From NCBI GenBank assembly GCA_030550455.1, contig JAUQPH010000004.1:1-64000 (forward strand): a stretch of 64,000 bases of DNA, given 5' to 3'. Positions within the stretch are counted from its first letter, which is position 1. Each line of letters starts with the position of its first letter. The position numbers and the translations under genes were made by a program. This DNA is from Thermoproteota archaeon (GTDB lineage: Archaea; Thermoproteota; Thermoprotei_A; Sulfolobales; NBVN01). Shown here piece by piece: positions 44,985-53,276 of this stretch. A model generated the notes under the pieces. That model did not search any database. It saw only the letters and a program-made list of their open reading frames with translations, and was not told the origin of the DNA.

Positions 44985-45509
44985 TTGGTACGAAAGCGTA
45001 TGCGTGAATATCCTCAGTACGCAATAGCAGCTGTAGCAGCAGTTTTAGTGCAGAACGATAAAGTGCTCTTAATAAGGAGGAAATATCCCCCGGCCGTGGG
45101 GAAATGGTCTCTACCTGGAGGAGTCATAGAGCCTGGTGAGGGTCTTGCTGAAGCAGCAAAAAGAGAACTAAAAGAAGAAACAGGTCTTGAAGCAGAACCT
45201 CTGGGGGTGCTTTGGGTACTAAACAACGTTGTACTAGACGCTAGTGGAAGGGTCAAATATCACTACCTCATAGTGGATATACTCTTCGATTCTCACTCCG
45301 TCCGTGGAATTCCTAGAGCTAGTGGTGACGCATCGGATGTCAGCTGGTTTTCTCTGGGTGATGTGAAGCAAAGAGACGACGTATCTCGAACCGTAAAGAA
45401 GCTGGTTTTAAGAATAGAGAGCCGTGGATTATCCTATATCCCTCTAGATTCTTGCGACAATATATCCCGTGAACTAAACCAGTGGAGCTACTCTAATCTC
45501 TATCCGTAA
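44985..45509 (+). CDS. Nudix hydrolase
   Basis: The Nudix box is complete: GGVIEPGEGLAEAAKRELKEETGL. Before it stand VAAVLVQNDKVLLIRRKYPPAVGKWSLP, and after it a family-like strand HYLIVDILF. The enzyme cleaves a nucleoside diphosphate linked to another group, perhaps ADP-ribose or a damaged nucleotide. The first codon may be TTG 44985 or ATG 45000. The C-terminal 30 residues are extra. It follows repeat copy D. Confidence 0.88.
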   Translation: MVRKRMREYPQYAIAAVAAVLVQNDKVLLIRRKYPPAVGKWSLPGGVIEPGEGLAEAAKRELKEETGLEAEPLGVLWVLNNVVLDASGRVKYHYLIVDILFDSHSVRGIPRASGDASDVSWFSLGDVKQRDDVSRTVKKLVLRIESRGLSYIPLDSCDNISRELNQWSYSNLYP

Positions 45510-45601
45510 CTAACTGTGGGAGATAAGTTCATATACGAATTTCACTATGTACTACTAAAAAGTAATAAAGTAGTAATATAGAGGACGCAGGCAGTATACG
45601 G

Positions 45602-46051
45602 TTATTGACTCTTAACTTTACTGAGTTTTTCTACTAAAAGCTTAGTGAACACCCCTGGTTGGCTTATCGATTGCTCTATTCTTGCTAAGAGCTGAAGAGT
45701 CTCTAACTCTACCTCAATATCTTCGTCGTTGAGCACTATTGCTGAGACTCCCTCGAAAGGATTAAGTGGCGGGTCTGGTAAAGATGGGTCAGGTTTTTCT
45801 TTCCCTACATATACCCACGCTACTCCTTTTTTTCTCTTACTTATTCTATACCAGTATCTCCCGAAATAAACGTACTTTATCTTGACTCCATTACTGTTTT
45901 TGTAGGTAACGTGTATAGGCTTCACGTAGTACCCTGTGTTCTTTATTTTCTCGTTGTAATTCAGTATCTCGAGCTTGAACTGTGTGTAGAGGTCAAGTAA
46001 GTGGCTTAAGCCACTCTTAATCAGTACCCTCCTTCTCATAGTCCACACCAC
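45602..46051 (-). CDS. Hypothetical protein in the glycine cleavage operon
   Basis: The protein has about 145 residues, is rich in Tyr, Lys and Arg in its first half (KIKNTGYYVKPIHVTYK, YVYFGRYWYRISKRKKGVAWVYVG) and acidic at the end (NDEDIEVELETLQLLARIEQSI). No family is recognised, though the basic-aromatic half could bind nucleic acid. GTG 46051 and ATG 46039 are open, but an ATT at 46027 overlaps the upstream stop (GATTAA) and stands 5 bases after AGGAGGG, the best ribosome-binding sequence. Last gene after gcvT, gcvH and another unknown gene. Confidence 0.55.
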   Translation of the reverse strand: MVWTMRRRVLIKSGLSHLLDLYTQFKLEILNYNEKIKNTGYYVKPIHVTYKNSNGVKIKYVYFGRYWYRISKRKKGVAWVYVGKEKPDPSLPDPPLNPFEGVSAIVLNDEDIEVELETLQLLARIEQSISQPGVFTKLLVEKLSKVKSQ

Positions 46052-46517
46052 CGCAGGCGGATGGATCGAATAACAGTGTTAAGTTCTTGAGGTCCTCGAT
46101 GACTTTCGCAATAGATGCCTTAACTCTACTCGAGCTTACCCCTCTAGAGGTAGCCAGCTTCAATACTTCAGACTCCACGAGTGCGTACCTCTTTAGCGAC
46201 TCGTTAAGCTTTCTCCAAGGGATACCGGCGAGAGCTCTCTCAACCTCTACATCTCTATGTAAGTACCCGAGAACCATCAATACCGACAGTATAGGGTACC
46301 CGGAATATCCTCTGTAAACCGTGCCGTTATCGGTGCTACAGACACGGAACCTACCCTGTTCGACTACCTCTACATAGACTTGGTAAACACGTGTCCTATC
46401 GGATGAAACAACTTTGAATGAGCTACCTCCTATTCTCTCGATTCTACCATCGGCTAGGGCACCCATCGCCTCCATGATCTTTACTCTCGGAGGCAGAGAG
46501 AGCTTAGTCAAAGTCAT
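46017..46517 (-). CDS. Hypothetical protein directly after gcvH
   Basis: The protein has 166 residues in two parts: a beta-rich N-terminal part (IERIGGSSFKVVSSDRTRVYQVYVEVVEQGRFRVCS) and a helical C-terminal part (RALAGIPWRKLNESLKRYALVESEVLKLA, then SIAKVIEDLKNLTLLF). No catalytic motif or family is recognised. It starts 5 bases after gcvH ends, so co-transcription is likely, and it may serve lipoate or glycine metabolism, which is position-based inference. The end Cys-Gly-Gly segment (SACGGVDY) is notable. Confidence 0.6.
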   Translation of the reverse strand: MTLTKLSLPPRVKIMEAMGALADGRIERIGGSSFKVVSSDRTRVYQVYVEVVEQGRFRVCSTDNGTVYRGYSGYPILSVLMVLGYLHRDVEVERALAGIPWRKLNESLKRYALVESEVLKLATSRGVSSSRVKASIAKVIEDLKNLTLLFDPSACGGVDYEKEGTD

Positions 46518-46522
46518 GAATT

Positions 46523-46954
46523 CTAGCCTACTCCTTCTCTTTTCTTTATGTACTCAAGGTATTCTTCGGAGTTCATCAACTTAGGTAAAGCCCCAGTTAT
46601 CCTTAACTTAACGATCCACCCCCTACCGTAGGGGTCTCTGTTTATCGCGTCTGGGTACGACTTAAGCTCCTCGTTAACTTCTACAACGACCCCGTCGAAT
46701 GGGGAGTAAACGTCTGCTATAGCTTTAACCGATTCAAGGGTAGCTACTACCTCACCTTTCCTTAGCTCTCTACCGAGCTCCGGAAGTTCTACGTTAACTA
46801 TGTGCCTGAGCTTCTTTTGAGCGTAATCAGTTATACCGATTACGGCAACATCACCAGTCACCTGAATCCACTCGTCCGTATCTGTATACGAAAGGTCTTC
46901 TCTAACTAGGTACTCTCCTATTTTCGTTTTAACGGTCTTCAAGCATTTCACCAC
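46523..46954 (-). CDS. gcvH: Glycine cleavage system H protein
   Basis: GcvH carries lipoate that shuttles the aminomethyl group of glycine. The lipoyl lysine is K77 in LESVKAIADVYSP. Other family marks are DEWIQVTGDVAVIGITDYAQ, IVNVELPELGREL and VNEELKSYPDAINRDPYGRGWIVKL. The length of 143 is normal. It overlaps gcvT by one base. The lipoate ligase pair at 40417-41483 and perhaps the radical SAM enzyme at 60541 would modify it. Confidence 0.95.
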   Translation of the reverse strand: MVKCLKTVKTKIGEYLVREDLSYTDTDEWIQVTGDVAVIGITDYAQKKLRHIVNVELPELGRELRKGEVVATLESVKAIADVYSPFDGVVVEVNEELKSYPDAINRDPYGRGWIVKLRITGALPKLMNSEEYLEYIKKREGVG

Positions 46955-48054
46955 TATATGAATGGTGGCTCAACTATTTTAGCTTCGAAGACCCTCCCGC
47001 GGCTTCTAACATGTACTGTTCCACCTATGTATGCATACCTAGTGGAAACGTAGGCCATAGCTATAGCTCTACTCAAGTAGGTCGAGTAGGCTCCACTGGT
47101 TATGTAACCTACCTCTTTATCTCCAACTAAGACCGAGTCACCGCGTCTCGGAACGAACCTCTCACCCTTCTTAAACCGCAAACCCACCCTCACCTTATCT
47201 ACACCCCCGAGATATCGCTCTCTCACCGCTTCCGATCCCACGTAACCTACTTTTTCTGTGTCGTAAGCCATCCAGTATCTAGCTTCAACTGGTGTAACGC
47301 TTTCGTCGAAATCCACTCCAGACAGTAGATACCCAGCCTCCAGCCTCAGTATATCTCTAGCTATTAGTCCCGCAGGTCTTACTCCAGCCTCAGTTAACTT
47401 CTTCACGATCTTCTCACCTAACTCTAAAGAACACCATACCTCGAACCCGTAGGACCTGACTTCCTCACCTGTCCAGCCAGACCTACTTATAAGAACTGCT
47501 TCCTGACCCAATAGACTTACGTTAGTGAGAAACTGAAGTATCTTAAGCTTGCCTAAGCCCTCTAAACCCAGAGAGCTCATAACCTCGAGCGACTTAGGAC
47601 CCTGAATGGCTATGAGAACGCTCTTTTCTGTAACATCTTCTATCTCAACGTCTCCGTACCCTAATTTATCCCTCCACATAGTAAGCCAGTGAAGGTCCTT
47701 CTCTATGTTTGGAGCATTGACGACGGCAAACCACGTGTCGTCACTTACGTGATAGAGCATTACGTCATCGATGATTCCGCCTCTCTCATTTAACAATAGC
47801 GCGGGACCACTCATAGTTCCCTTACTCACTTTAGTTATATCTTTACTGACGACCTTTTGAAGGAACTCAGCTACTCGGCTACCCCTAAGAACGAGGCGGC
47901 CCATGTGGCTAACGTCGAAAAAGGCCGCCGAAGTCCTCACAGATGCGTGCTCTTGAACGGGGTCCCCGAAGTCGAGTGACGTGAGCCAGCCACCGAACTC
48001 CCCTAGGTTTCCACCTAGGTTCTTATGTAGTTCAAGTAGAGGTACTGAGCGCAA
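46954..48054 (-). CDS. gcvT: Glycine cleavage system T protein (aminomethyltransferase)
   Basis: GcvT releases ammonia from the aminomethyl-H protein and passes the carbon to a folate or archaeal pterin. Features: GEFGGWLTSLDFGDPVQEHASVRTSAAFFDVSHMGRL, DDVMLYHVSDDTWFAVVNA, IAIQGPKS, SRSGWTGEEVRSYGFEVW and ARDILRLEAGYLLSG. The length of 366 is usual. It leads the operon gcvT-gcvH-unknown-unknown. The P-protein genes (gcvPA, gcvPB) are not in this window. Confidence 0.95.
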   Translation of the reverse strand: MRSVPLLELHKNLGGNLGEFGGWLTSLDFGDPVQEHASVRTSAAFFDVSHMGRLVLRGSRVAEFLQKVVSKDITKVSKGTMSGPALLLNERGGIIDDVMLYHVSDDTWFAVVNAPNIEKDLHWLTMWRDKLGYGDVEIEDVTEKSVLIAIQGPKSLEVMSSLGLEGLGKLKILQFLTNVSLLGQEAVLISRSGWTGEEVRSYGFEVWCSLELGEKIVKKLTEAGVRPAGLIARDILRLEAGYLLSGVDFDESVTPVEARYWMAYDTEKVGYVGSEAVRERYLGGVDKVRVGLRFKKGERFVPRRGDSVLVGDKEVGYITSGAYSTYLSRAIAMAYVSTRYAYIGGTVHVRSRGRVFEAKIVEPPFI

Positions 48055-48100
48055 TTCGGGCTCCCAGTAAGAGCTTTTTCTACCTATTTATGTGCTTAGA

Positions 48101-48445
48101 TCAGGCGCTAGAGAGCTTCCCACTCTTTAAGTACCTCTTAATATAGCTTAACCTAGCGTCTCGCCTTATGTAGTCGTGTATGTGCGCATAACATTTCGAG
48201 CACACTCTAAGCCCTGGCTGAAGCTCCTTAGAGCACTGTCTACAAACTAGTTTCCCACAGATGAGGCAGCTGTCAACGGCTAGCCGTTGATTACATACTG
48301 TACATAGATTCTCGAAGCATATCGCGCAAATCCCTCTATCAATTACGTAGTGAGCTCTACACACACGCCTATGGCACAACCCGCACTCATATATGGCTTC
48401 AGAAGTCCAGCAGACTTCGCACGCACTCAAAGATATAAACCTCAA
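48101..48445 (-). CDS. Small multi-zinc-finger protein
   Basis: The protein of 114 residues has at least six Cys pairs in series: CEVC, CGLC with HRRVCRAH, CAIC, CTVC, CLIC with KLVCRQC, and CSKC with H. These form two or three cross-brace zinc sites like B-box or HIT-type fingers. The C-terminus is a basic helix (YIRRDARLSYIKRYL). It may mediate protein or RNA contacts. No closer family is recognised. It precedes gcvT on the same strand by about 45 bases and may be in that operon. Confidence 0.65.
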   Translation of the reverse strand: MRFISLSACEVCWTSEAIYECGLCHRRVCRAHYVIDRGICAICFENLCTVCNQRLAVDSCLICGKLVCRQCSKELQPGLRVCSKCYAHIHDYIRRDARLSYIKRYLKSGKLSSA

Positions 48446-48457
48446 AATAGCGTGTTA

Positions 48458-48790
48458 TTACGGGATGACCTGACGACGCTCTCTGATGAGTGATGTCGGT
48501 GGAGCGACTGGGACCTCGACTATCTCTAGGCAATCGCTTAACATGCTGCTCTTACTGAGCTCTTCGACAGCATATATCTCAACGGTAGCCACTAGGTTTC
48601 GTGTGAGAATACAGCTGGAGGTCCCGACCCAATCCGATGCCTTACTAGCTCTAACGTAAAGCCTAATCCTCCTTAAACCTTTATTAATTAATTTTAGAAA
48701 CACTCTATAGACTTCTTCGCACAATTCCGTAATCGATTGAGTACCACTAAACTCAACGTAAATGCATCCTTGTTTCGACGACATATTCAC
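48458..48790 (-). CDS. Hypothetical protein of 110 residues
   Basis: The protein alternates strands and helices (IYVEFSGTQ, ITELCEEVYRVFLKLINKGLRRIRLYVRA, LVATVEIYAVEEL, CLEIVEVPVAPP). There is no membrane segment or catalytic motif. It starts at ATG 48781-48790 region after a weak promoter and runs 12 bases before the zinc-finger gene. No family is recognised. Repeat copy E lies immediately upstream on the opposite strand. Confidence 0.55.
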   Translation of the reverse strand: MNMSSKQGCIYVEFSGTQSITELCEEVYRVFLKLINKGLRRIRLYVRASKASDWVGTSSCILTRNLVATVEIYAVEELSKSSMLSDCLEIVEVPVAPPTSLIRERRQVIP

Positions 48791-48838
48791 ACCCTTACTG
48801 AGCTACTATCCCAATTAATTCAGGTAGTCATTAAATTA

Positions 48839-49120
48839 AGGAATTCAGCTTCTATATGAGTTTACGTAGGTCAACGTCATCGCCTCATCTCCTTTCCCCG
48901 CATCCCGCTCGAGCTCTCGTCGGGCTCGTGAGCGTTCGAGGCGACTCCTAGCACCCTCGCCTCGAGTACCTTGGGGAGAGCCGCCATCTATACTATCAAA
49001 CGGCTCTCGACTCTTCATCTAGGTACCTCCACATACCACTACACATACGGTACTTACAAGTGCTTCTATTCGTACCAACCGATGCGAACAGATCGAAATC
49101 CAATACAGCTAGATGAGGCT
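48839..49120 (+). repeat. Dispersed intergenic element, copy E
   Basis: Copy E runs from AGGAATTCAG to GATGAGGCT. It has the core CGCCTCATCTCCTTTCCCCGCAT, the GCTCGAGCTC/GGGCTCGTGAGC inner stem, and the perfect hairpin GAGAGCCG (48976-48983) with CGGCTCTC (49001-49008). The 5' AGGA can pair with TCCT at 48946-48949, where copy C has AGGG with CCCT: a compensated change. It lies 80 bases before truD, in the same orientation. An open frame at 48971-49168 is an artefact. Confidence 0.8.
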
Positions 49121-49202
49121 TTTTCGTATCTTAGTTCAGTCGTTAAATGCCTACTTGCTGTAATGTAGTACACGGGAGTACTTCGTTAGCAGGTGTGCGT
49201 AG

Positions 49203-50396
49203 TTGATCAAGTCTCGGAGCACACTGGACATAGCGTTAGGGATTGAGTACTACTCTAGACCAGAGGTCTTTCTGGGAATCGGGGTGCGCGCTGAACTTTC
49301 GCCTAGCTCCTTTAAGGTATACGAGGAGGTCTACGGGCTCGGTACGGCCGTAGCACCCGAGAAACCTTCAGGTGAAGTAAAGTGCTTTAAAGAGAGAAAA
49401 GTGCTGGTGATCATGTGTAAAACTGGGATCAGCACTCTAGACGTTGAGTGGCTTCTAAGAAGAGCCGGTGTGAAGCTAGAGTACTGGGGAATTAAAGACG
49501 CTAACGCCGAAACGTGCCAGTTTGCTATTCTAAGGTGTTTACGTGATGTGGTGATTACCTCCGGCATAGTTAAAGGTGTGAAGTTTTACGCCTTGAAGTC
49601 TGTAGACCCAGGATTTACTCCAAAGAAGCATCAATTAGCTGGAAACCTTTTCGAGGTTTTACTGACTTACACTGAATCGGATCCCGAGAGAATCATTAAC
49701 ACCGTAGAGTTATCCGCAGGTCTCAGCTACCTCAACTACTTCGGGTATCAGAGGTTTGGGACAGTAAGACCGGTCACACATACTATAGGCAGAGCTATAG
49801 CAGTGGGAGACTACGATAGCGCATTAAGCTACTTAATTGGGTATTCGTCAAGTTCGGAATCCCCCGAAGTGAGATACGCTAGGAAGCTATTTGCTGAAGG
49901 TTACTATAAGGACTCCCTACACTCTTTCCCAAAATCTTTCGTGATCGAGAGGTCTGTCCTAAAGAAATTCATTGAAACCGGAAGCTCCAGAAAGGCTATA
50001 ACTAAGGGTCTCCCACTAAGCTTGCTAAAGTTCTTTGTTGAGTCCTATCAGTCATACCTCTTCAATAGGGCACTTAGCATGCTGGCTTCTACGGCAAGTA
50101 GCATCGAAGACATTGAAAAAAAGTGTGAAGTACTTGAGTTACCAAGACCGGGAATCTTGCCACAAGGGTGCTCTAAGTACTCGTACGAGTCTATAATGGA
50201 GGACCTAGGAACTCGGTTCGAGGTAGCGAATAAATCTCTCTTCACAAAGAGTATTAGAGAGAGTGTCTTCAGAGTCAGCGACCTGCGAACTACTATCTTA
50301 ACGGATGGGATAGTTAGGTTGAGCTTTAAGCTCGGCAGAGGTTCTTACGCTACTGTGTACTTAAGAGAGCTATTGAGGGACAACCTAGTAATCTAG
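49203..50396 (+). CDS. truD: tRNA pseudouridine synthase D (TruD)
   Basis: TruD makes pseudouridine 13 in tRNA. The catalytic Asp lies in YWGIKDANAETCQ, matching the family GxKDxxAxTxQ motif. Further marks are NYFGYQRFGTVRPVTHTIGRAI and FFVESYQSYLFNRAL, with a TRUD insertion domain in the middle and LSFKLGRGSYATVYLREL at the end. The length of 397 is normal. The start is TTG or ATT-adjacent at 49203 following GTAG; the 80-base leader begins in repeat copy E. Confidence 0.93.
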   Translation: MIKSRSTLDIALGIEYYSRPEVFLGIGVRAELSPSSFKVYEEVYGLGTAVAPEKPSGEVKCFKERKVLVIMCKTGISTLDVEWLLRRAGVKLEYWGIKDANAETCQFAILRCLRDVVITSGIVKGVKFYALKSVDPGFTPKKHQLAGNLFEVLLTYTESDPERIINTVELSAGLSYLNYFGYQRFGTVRPVTHTIGRAIAVGDYDSALSYLIGYSSSSESPEVRYARKLFAEGYYKDSLHSFPKSFVIERSVLKKFIETGSSRKAITKGLPLSLLKFFVESYQSYLFNRALSMLASTASSIEDIEKKCEVLELPRPGILPQGCSKYSYESIMEDLGTRFEVANKSLFTKSIRESVFRVSDLRTTILTDGIVRLSFKLGRGSYATVYLRELLRDNLVI

Positions 50397-50755
50397 GTAT
50401 TAAGCTGATATACTACGTGACCACCCCATGCTCGATCCTTTAGTAGTAGGATAGGTTAAGAATTCTCAGTGATATCAGAAGCGAAGCTATCTGCTATCGA
50501 TTTAAGCATCATTCCGCAGTTAGTGTAAAGTAGTGAAACAATTAGGTTCGATTACTTCGTCGTTGATTTCATGTTTACCTGAATGTAAATAAATGCTGTA
50601 GCATTAGTGTATCGGAAGTGATGAGTGGCGATGGCAATGATTAGTGATTAAGCTGAGCTTCGCTGATCCCGCACTCCTCGATCCCTTTACGATATGGAGT
50701 GTTTATTGCGTATCTACTTATTTCCTCTCGAGGGGTTTCTATGTGGAGTTAAGCA
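50397..50755. other. Intergenic region without a supported gene
   Basis: The 359 bases between truD and iorA hold no protein-like frame. A weak box C/D-like string (GTGATGA at about 50618, CTGA about 30 bases later) lacks a second guide and a closing stem. A TATA-like TTATTTCC at about 50718 may serve iorA. Confidence 0.35.
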
Positions 50756-52636
50756 GTGGTAAACGTACTGAAAGCTCCGGCCGGCGTTAAGCTTGCTCTA
50801 ATGGGCAACGAAGCTATCGCTAGAGGTTTAGTTGAGGCCGGTGCGTCAGTTGTCACTGGGTACCCTGGTACACCATCAAGTGAGGTCATCATGACGCTTC
50901 ACGAGTTCGGTGCCGGTAGTGAAGTTTATGTTGAGTGGGCTGTCAACGAGAGAGTAGCGTTCGAGGTAGCTTACGGTGCGTCTATTGGAGGAGCTAGAGC
51001 TGCTGTAACTATGAAGGCTCCGGGGGCATCTGTAGCCCTCGACCCAATCGTCTCGTCGGCTTACGGAGGTGTTGAAGGAGGGCTTATGGTTTTAGTAGCA
51101 GACGACCCGGGACCTCACACGACTCAGACCGAGCAAGACAACAGGTGGCTTGGGTTCCTAGCGAAACTACCTCTAGTGTCTCCATCTAGCCCACAGGAAG
51201 CTAAAGACCTCACGGTCTCATCATTTGACTTAAGCGAGCGAATAAAGCTACCTGTAATACTTAGGACTACGACAAGAGTCAACCACAGCATTGGTGAAGT
51301 GAGGTTAGGACCTATTAGACCCCCGAAAAAAGCATCATTATTTAAGAAAGACATTCCCCGGTTCGTTAGAGCTGGCATGCTGTGGAACTTGGAGAGACAT
51401 AAGTGGTTAAACAAGCAGCTAGCCGCAGTAGAAGAAGTGTTCGAAAGAGTTTCGACCGTCCCCAATACCGTGGAAGGCTCTAGTGAGCTCTGTATTGTTA
51501 CCGAGGGATCTGCTTACAACTACGTAGCCGAAGCTGTTAGTGAGCTCGGTGCTGATGTTAGAGTGGTTAAACTAACTCTTCTATACCCTATACCCAAGAA
51601 GTTCCTGTCGAAGGCTTTAGACCGTTGCGATAAGGTCCTTGTAGTCGAGGAGCTCGATCCCTATTTAGAGTTAGTCGTAAAGAGCCTCCTCGCTGAACTA
51701 GACGCTAGGGTTACCGTCTACGGTAAGAGCACTGGCCACCTACCTCTAGAAGGTGAGCTGAATAGGAAAAGCGTTCATAATGCGGTGCTTACAACCCTAC
51801 TCGCTAGTAAAGTTGCGGTAAGTACGCAGAGTCATTCTGTAGCTCACCAGGACGTGAGGATAGCCCCAAGGCCTCCCCCTATGTGTCCAGGCTGCCCCCA
51901 CAGAAACATGTACATAGCTCTCCTGATGGGGATCGCAAGGGCTGGATATCGAAGGGACGAGGTCCCAGTTTTTGGTGACATAGGTTGCTACGCTCTTGGT
52001 GTACAGCCTCCTCTGGAAGCTATATGGACTGAGCACTCTATGGGTGCGTCAATATCTATGGCCATGGGTCTAAAGGTAGCTGGCTACGACAAGCCTGTTG
52101 TAGCAGTCATAGGTGATTCAACATTCTATCATGCGGGAGTTCAGTCCCTCGTTGAGGCAGTACATAAACAGGTCGACGTACTAGTGGTAATAGCTGATAA
52201 CTCTGTCGTAGCTATGACCGGTCATCAGTCGACGCCCGCATGGTCAGAGCTTGAGTCTGGGAGGAGGTCTAGACCGGTGCCGATAGAGAGCATAATTAGG
52301 GCTATAGGTGTAGACTACGTAGAAGTAGTCGACCCTTACGACATCGATAGCTCGATCGCAACGTTCGAGACGCTGCTGAAAAAACCGGGTGTTAAAGTAG
52401 TTATAAGCAGACACCCGTGTGCTCTCATGGAGGCTAGACTCAGGGGTGTTTACAGAAGGTATAGAGTTGTCAGTGATAGGTGTGTTGGGTGTTTAGCATG
52501 TATAAGAGTTACCGGGTGCCCAGCAATGTTTTTCGATGGAAGTAAGGTAAAGATCGTGGAGGAAGACTGCTTAGGATGCGGTCTCTGCGCTAGATTCTGT
52601 CCCTATAAGGCGATAGAGGTGGTGAAGCTTGGTTAA
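50756..52636 (+). CDS. iorA: Indolepyruvate ferredoxin oxidoreductase, alpha subunit
   Basis: IorA oxidises aryl 2-oxoacids from aromatic amino acids to acyl-CoA, passing electrons to ferredoxin. The N-terminal pyrimidine-binding domain includes GNEAIARGLVEAGASVVTGYPGTPSSE and MKAPGASVALDP. The TPP domain has PPMCPGCPHRNMY, GDIGCYALG and GDSTFYHAG with ADNSVVAMTGHQ. Two [4Fe-4S] sites stand at the C-terminus: CVGCLACIRVTGC and CLGCGLCARFCP. The length of 626 is normal. The start is GTG 50756. It overlaps iorB by 8 bases. Confidence 0.97.
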   Translation: MVNVLKAPAGVKLALMGNEAIARGLVEAGASVVTGYPGTPSSEVIMTLHEFGAGSEVYVEWAVNERVAFEVAYGASIGGARAAVTMKAPGASVALDPIVSSAYGGVEGGLMVLVADDPGPHTTQTEQDNRWLGFLAKLPLVSPSSPQEAKDLTVSSFDLSERIKLPVILRTTTRVNHSIGEVRLGPIRPPKKASLFKKDIPRFVRAGMLWNLERHKWLNKQLAAVEEVFERVSTVPNTVEGSSELCIVTEGSAYNYVAEAVSELGADVRVVKLTLLYPIPKKFLSKALDRCDKVLVVEELDPYLELVVKSLLAELDARVTVYGKSTGHLPLEGELNRKSVHNAVLTTLLASKVAVSTQSHSVAHQDVRIAPRPPPMCPGCPHRNMYIALLMGIARAGYRRDEVPVFGDIGCYALGVQPPLEAIWTEHSMGASISMAMGLKVAGYDKPVVAVIGDSTFYHAGVQSLVEAVHKQVDVLVVIADNSVVAMTGHQSTPAWSELESGRRSRPVPIESIIRAIGVDYVEVVDPYDIDSSIATFETLLKKPGVKVVISRHPCALMEARLRGVYRRYRVVSDRCVGCLACIRVTGCPAMFFDGSKVKIVEEDCLGCGLCARFCPYKAIEVVKLG

Positions 52637-53219
52637 GACTGTGAACATAGCTATAGCGTCAGTAGGAGGTCAAGGAGGGCTTACGCTATCTAGAGTGCTA
52701 GCAGTAGCGGCCGTACTCGACGGTTTATCGGTAAGGACAGGTGAGACTCTTGGGATGGCTCAGAGGTACGGGTCCGTAGTAAGCTACGTAAGGATCGGGG
52801 CGAGAGTGTTTTCACCAACTTTCTCAGAAAGTGAGGGTGACTACCTCCTTGGGCTAGAGCTCTTGGAGACAGCCAGAGCTCTAAGGCTCTTAAAGCCTAG
52901 TGGTCTAGTCATTGTATCAGATACTATTAGACCACCCGTAACAGCCAGCCTAAACCGTGAAGTCTACGACAAGAATAAGCTAGTAGACTACATAAGAAGC
53001 TATGCGGAAACCCTAGTTGTTCCAGCACAAAAGCTAGCTACTGAGGTAGGAAACCCAAGGGCTGCTAACATGGTATTACTCGGAGTATTCCACAGGCATC
53101 AAGACTTAATTACGGATACCTCTATGAGGAAAGCCATATCGGAGGTAGTCCCACCTAAATGGCTCGAGAGCTCCCTAAGAGCCTTCGAGCTCGGACTCAG
53201 CTTCATAGAAAAACGATAG
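52629..53219 (+). CDS. iorB: Indolepyruvate ferredoxin oxidoreductase, beta subunit
   Basis: IorB is the gamma-type partner of IorA. Features: IASVGGQGGLTLSRVLAVAAV, VRTGETLGMAQRYGSVVSYVRIG, GLELLETARALRLLKPSGLVIV, and AANMVLLGVF. The length of 196 is normal. The overlap with iorA ensures equal synthesis. The two subunits are sufficient for activity in characterised archaea. Confidence 0.96.
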   Translation: MVKTVNIAIASVGGQGGLTLSRVLAVAAVLDGLSVRTGETLGMAQRYGSVVSYVRIGARVFSPTFSESEGDYLLGLELLETARALRLLKPSGLVIVSDTIRPPVTASLNREVYDKNKLVDYIRSYAETLVVPAQKLATEVGNPRAANMVLLGVFHRHQDLITDTSMRKAISEVVPPKWLESSLRAFELGLSFIEKR

Positions 53220-53276
53220 CAGTTCCTCTGCCGACAGTAGCACGTTTGACAGGAGAGAAGAGTTCAATCTTTTCAC

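Noticed and set aside
44671-45027. Open frame of 118 codons through repeat copy D and into the Nudix gene start
   Set aside because: It is explained by the repeat, is Ser/His/Pro-rich low-quality sequence and overlaps the real Nudix start in another frame.
50615-50660. Box C/D small RNA candidate (GTGATGA then CTGA)
   Set aside because: It has only one guide-length segment, an imperfect second C box and no closing stem; too weak without conservation.
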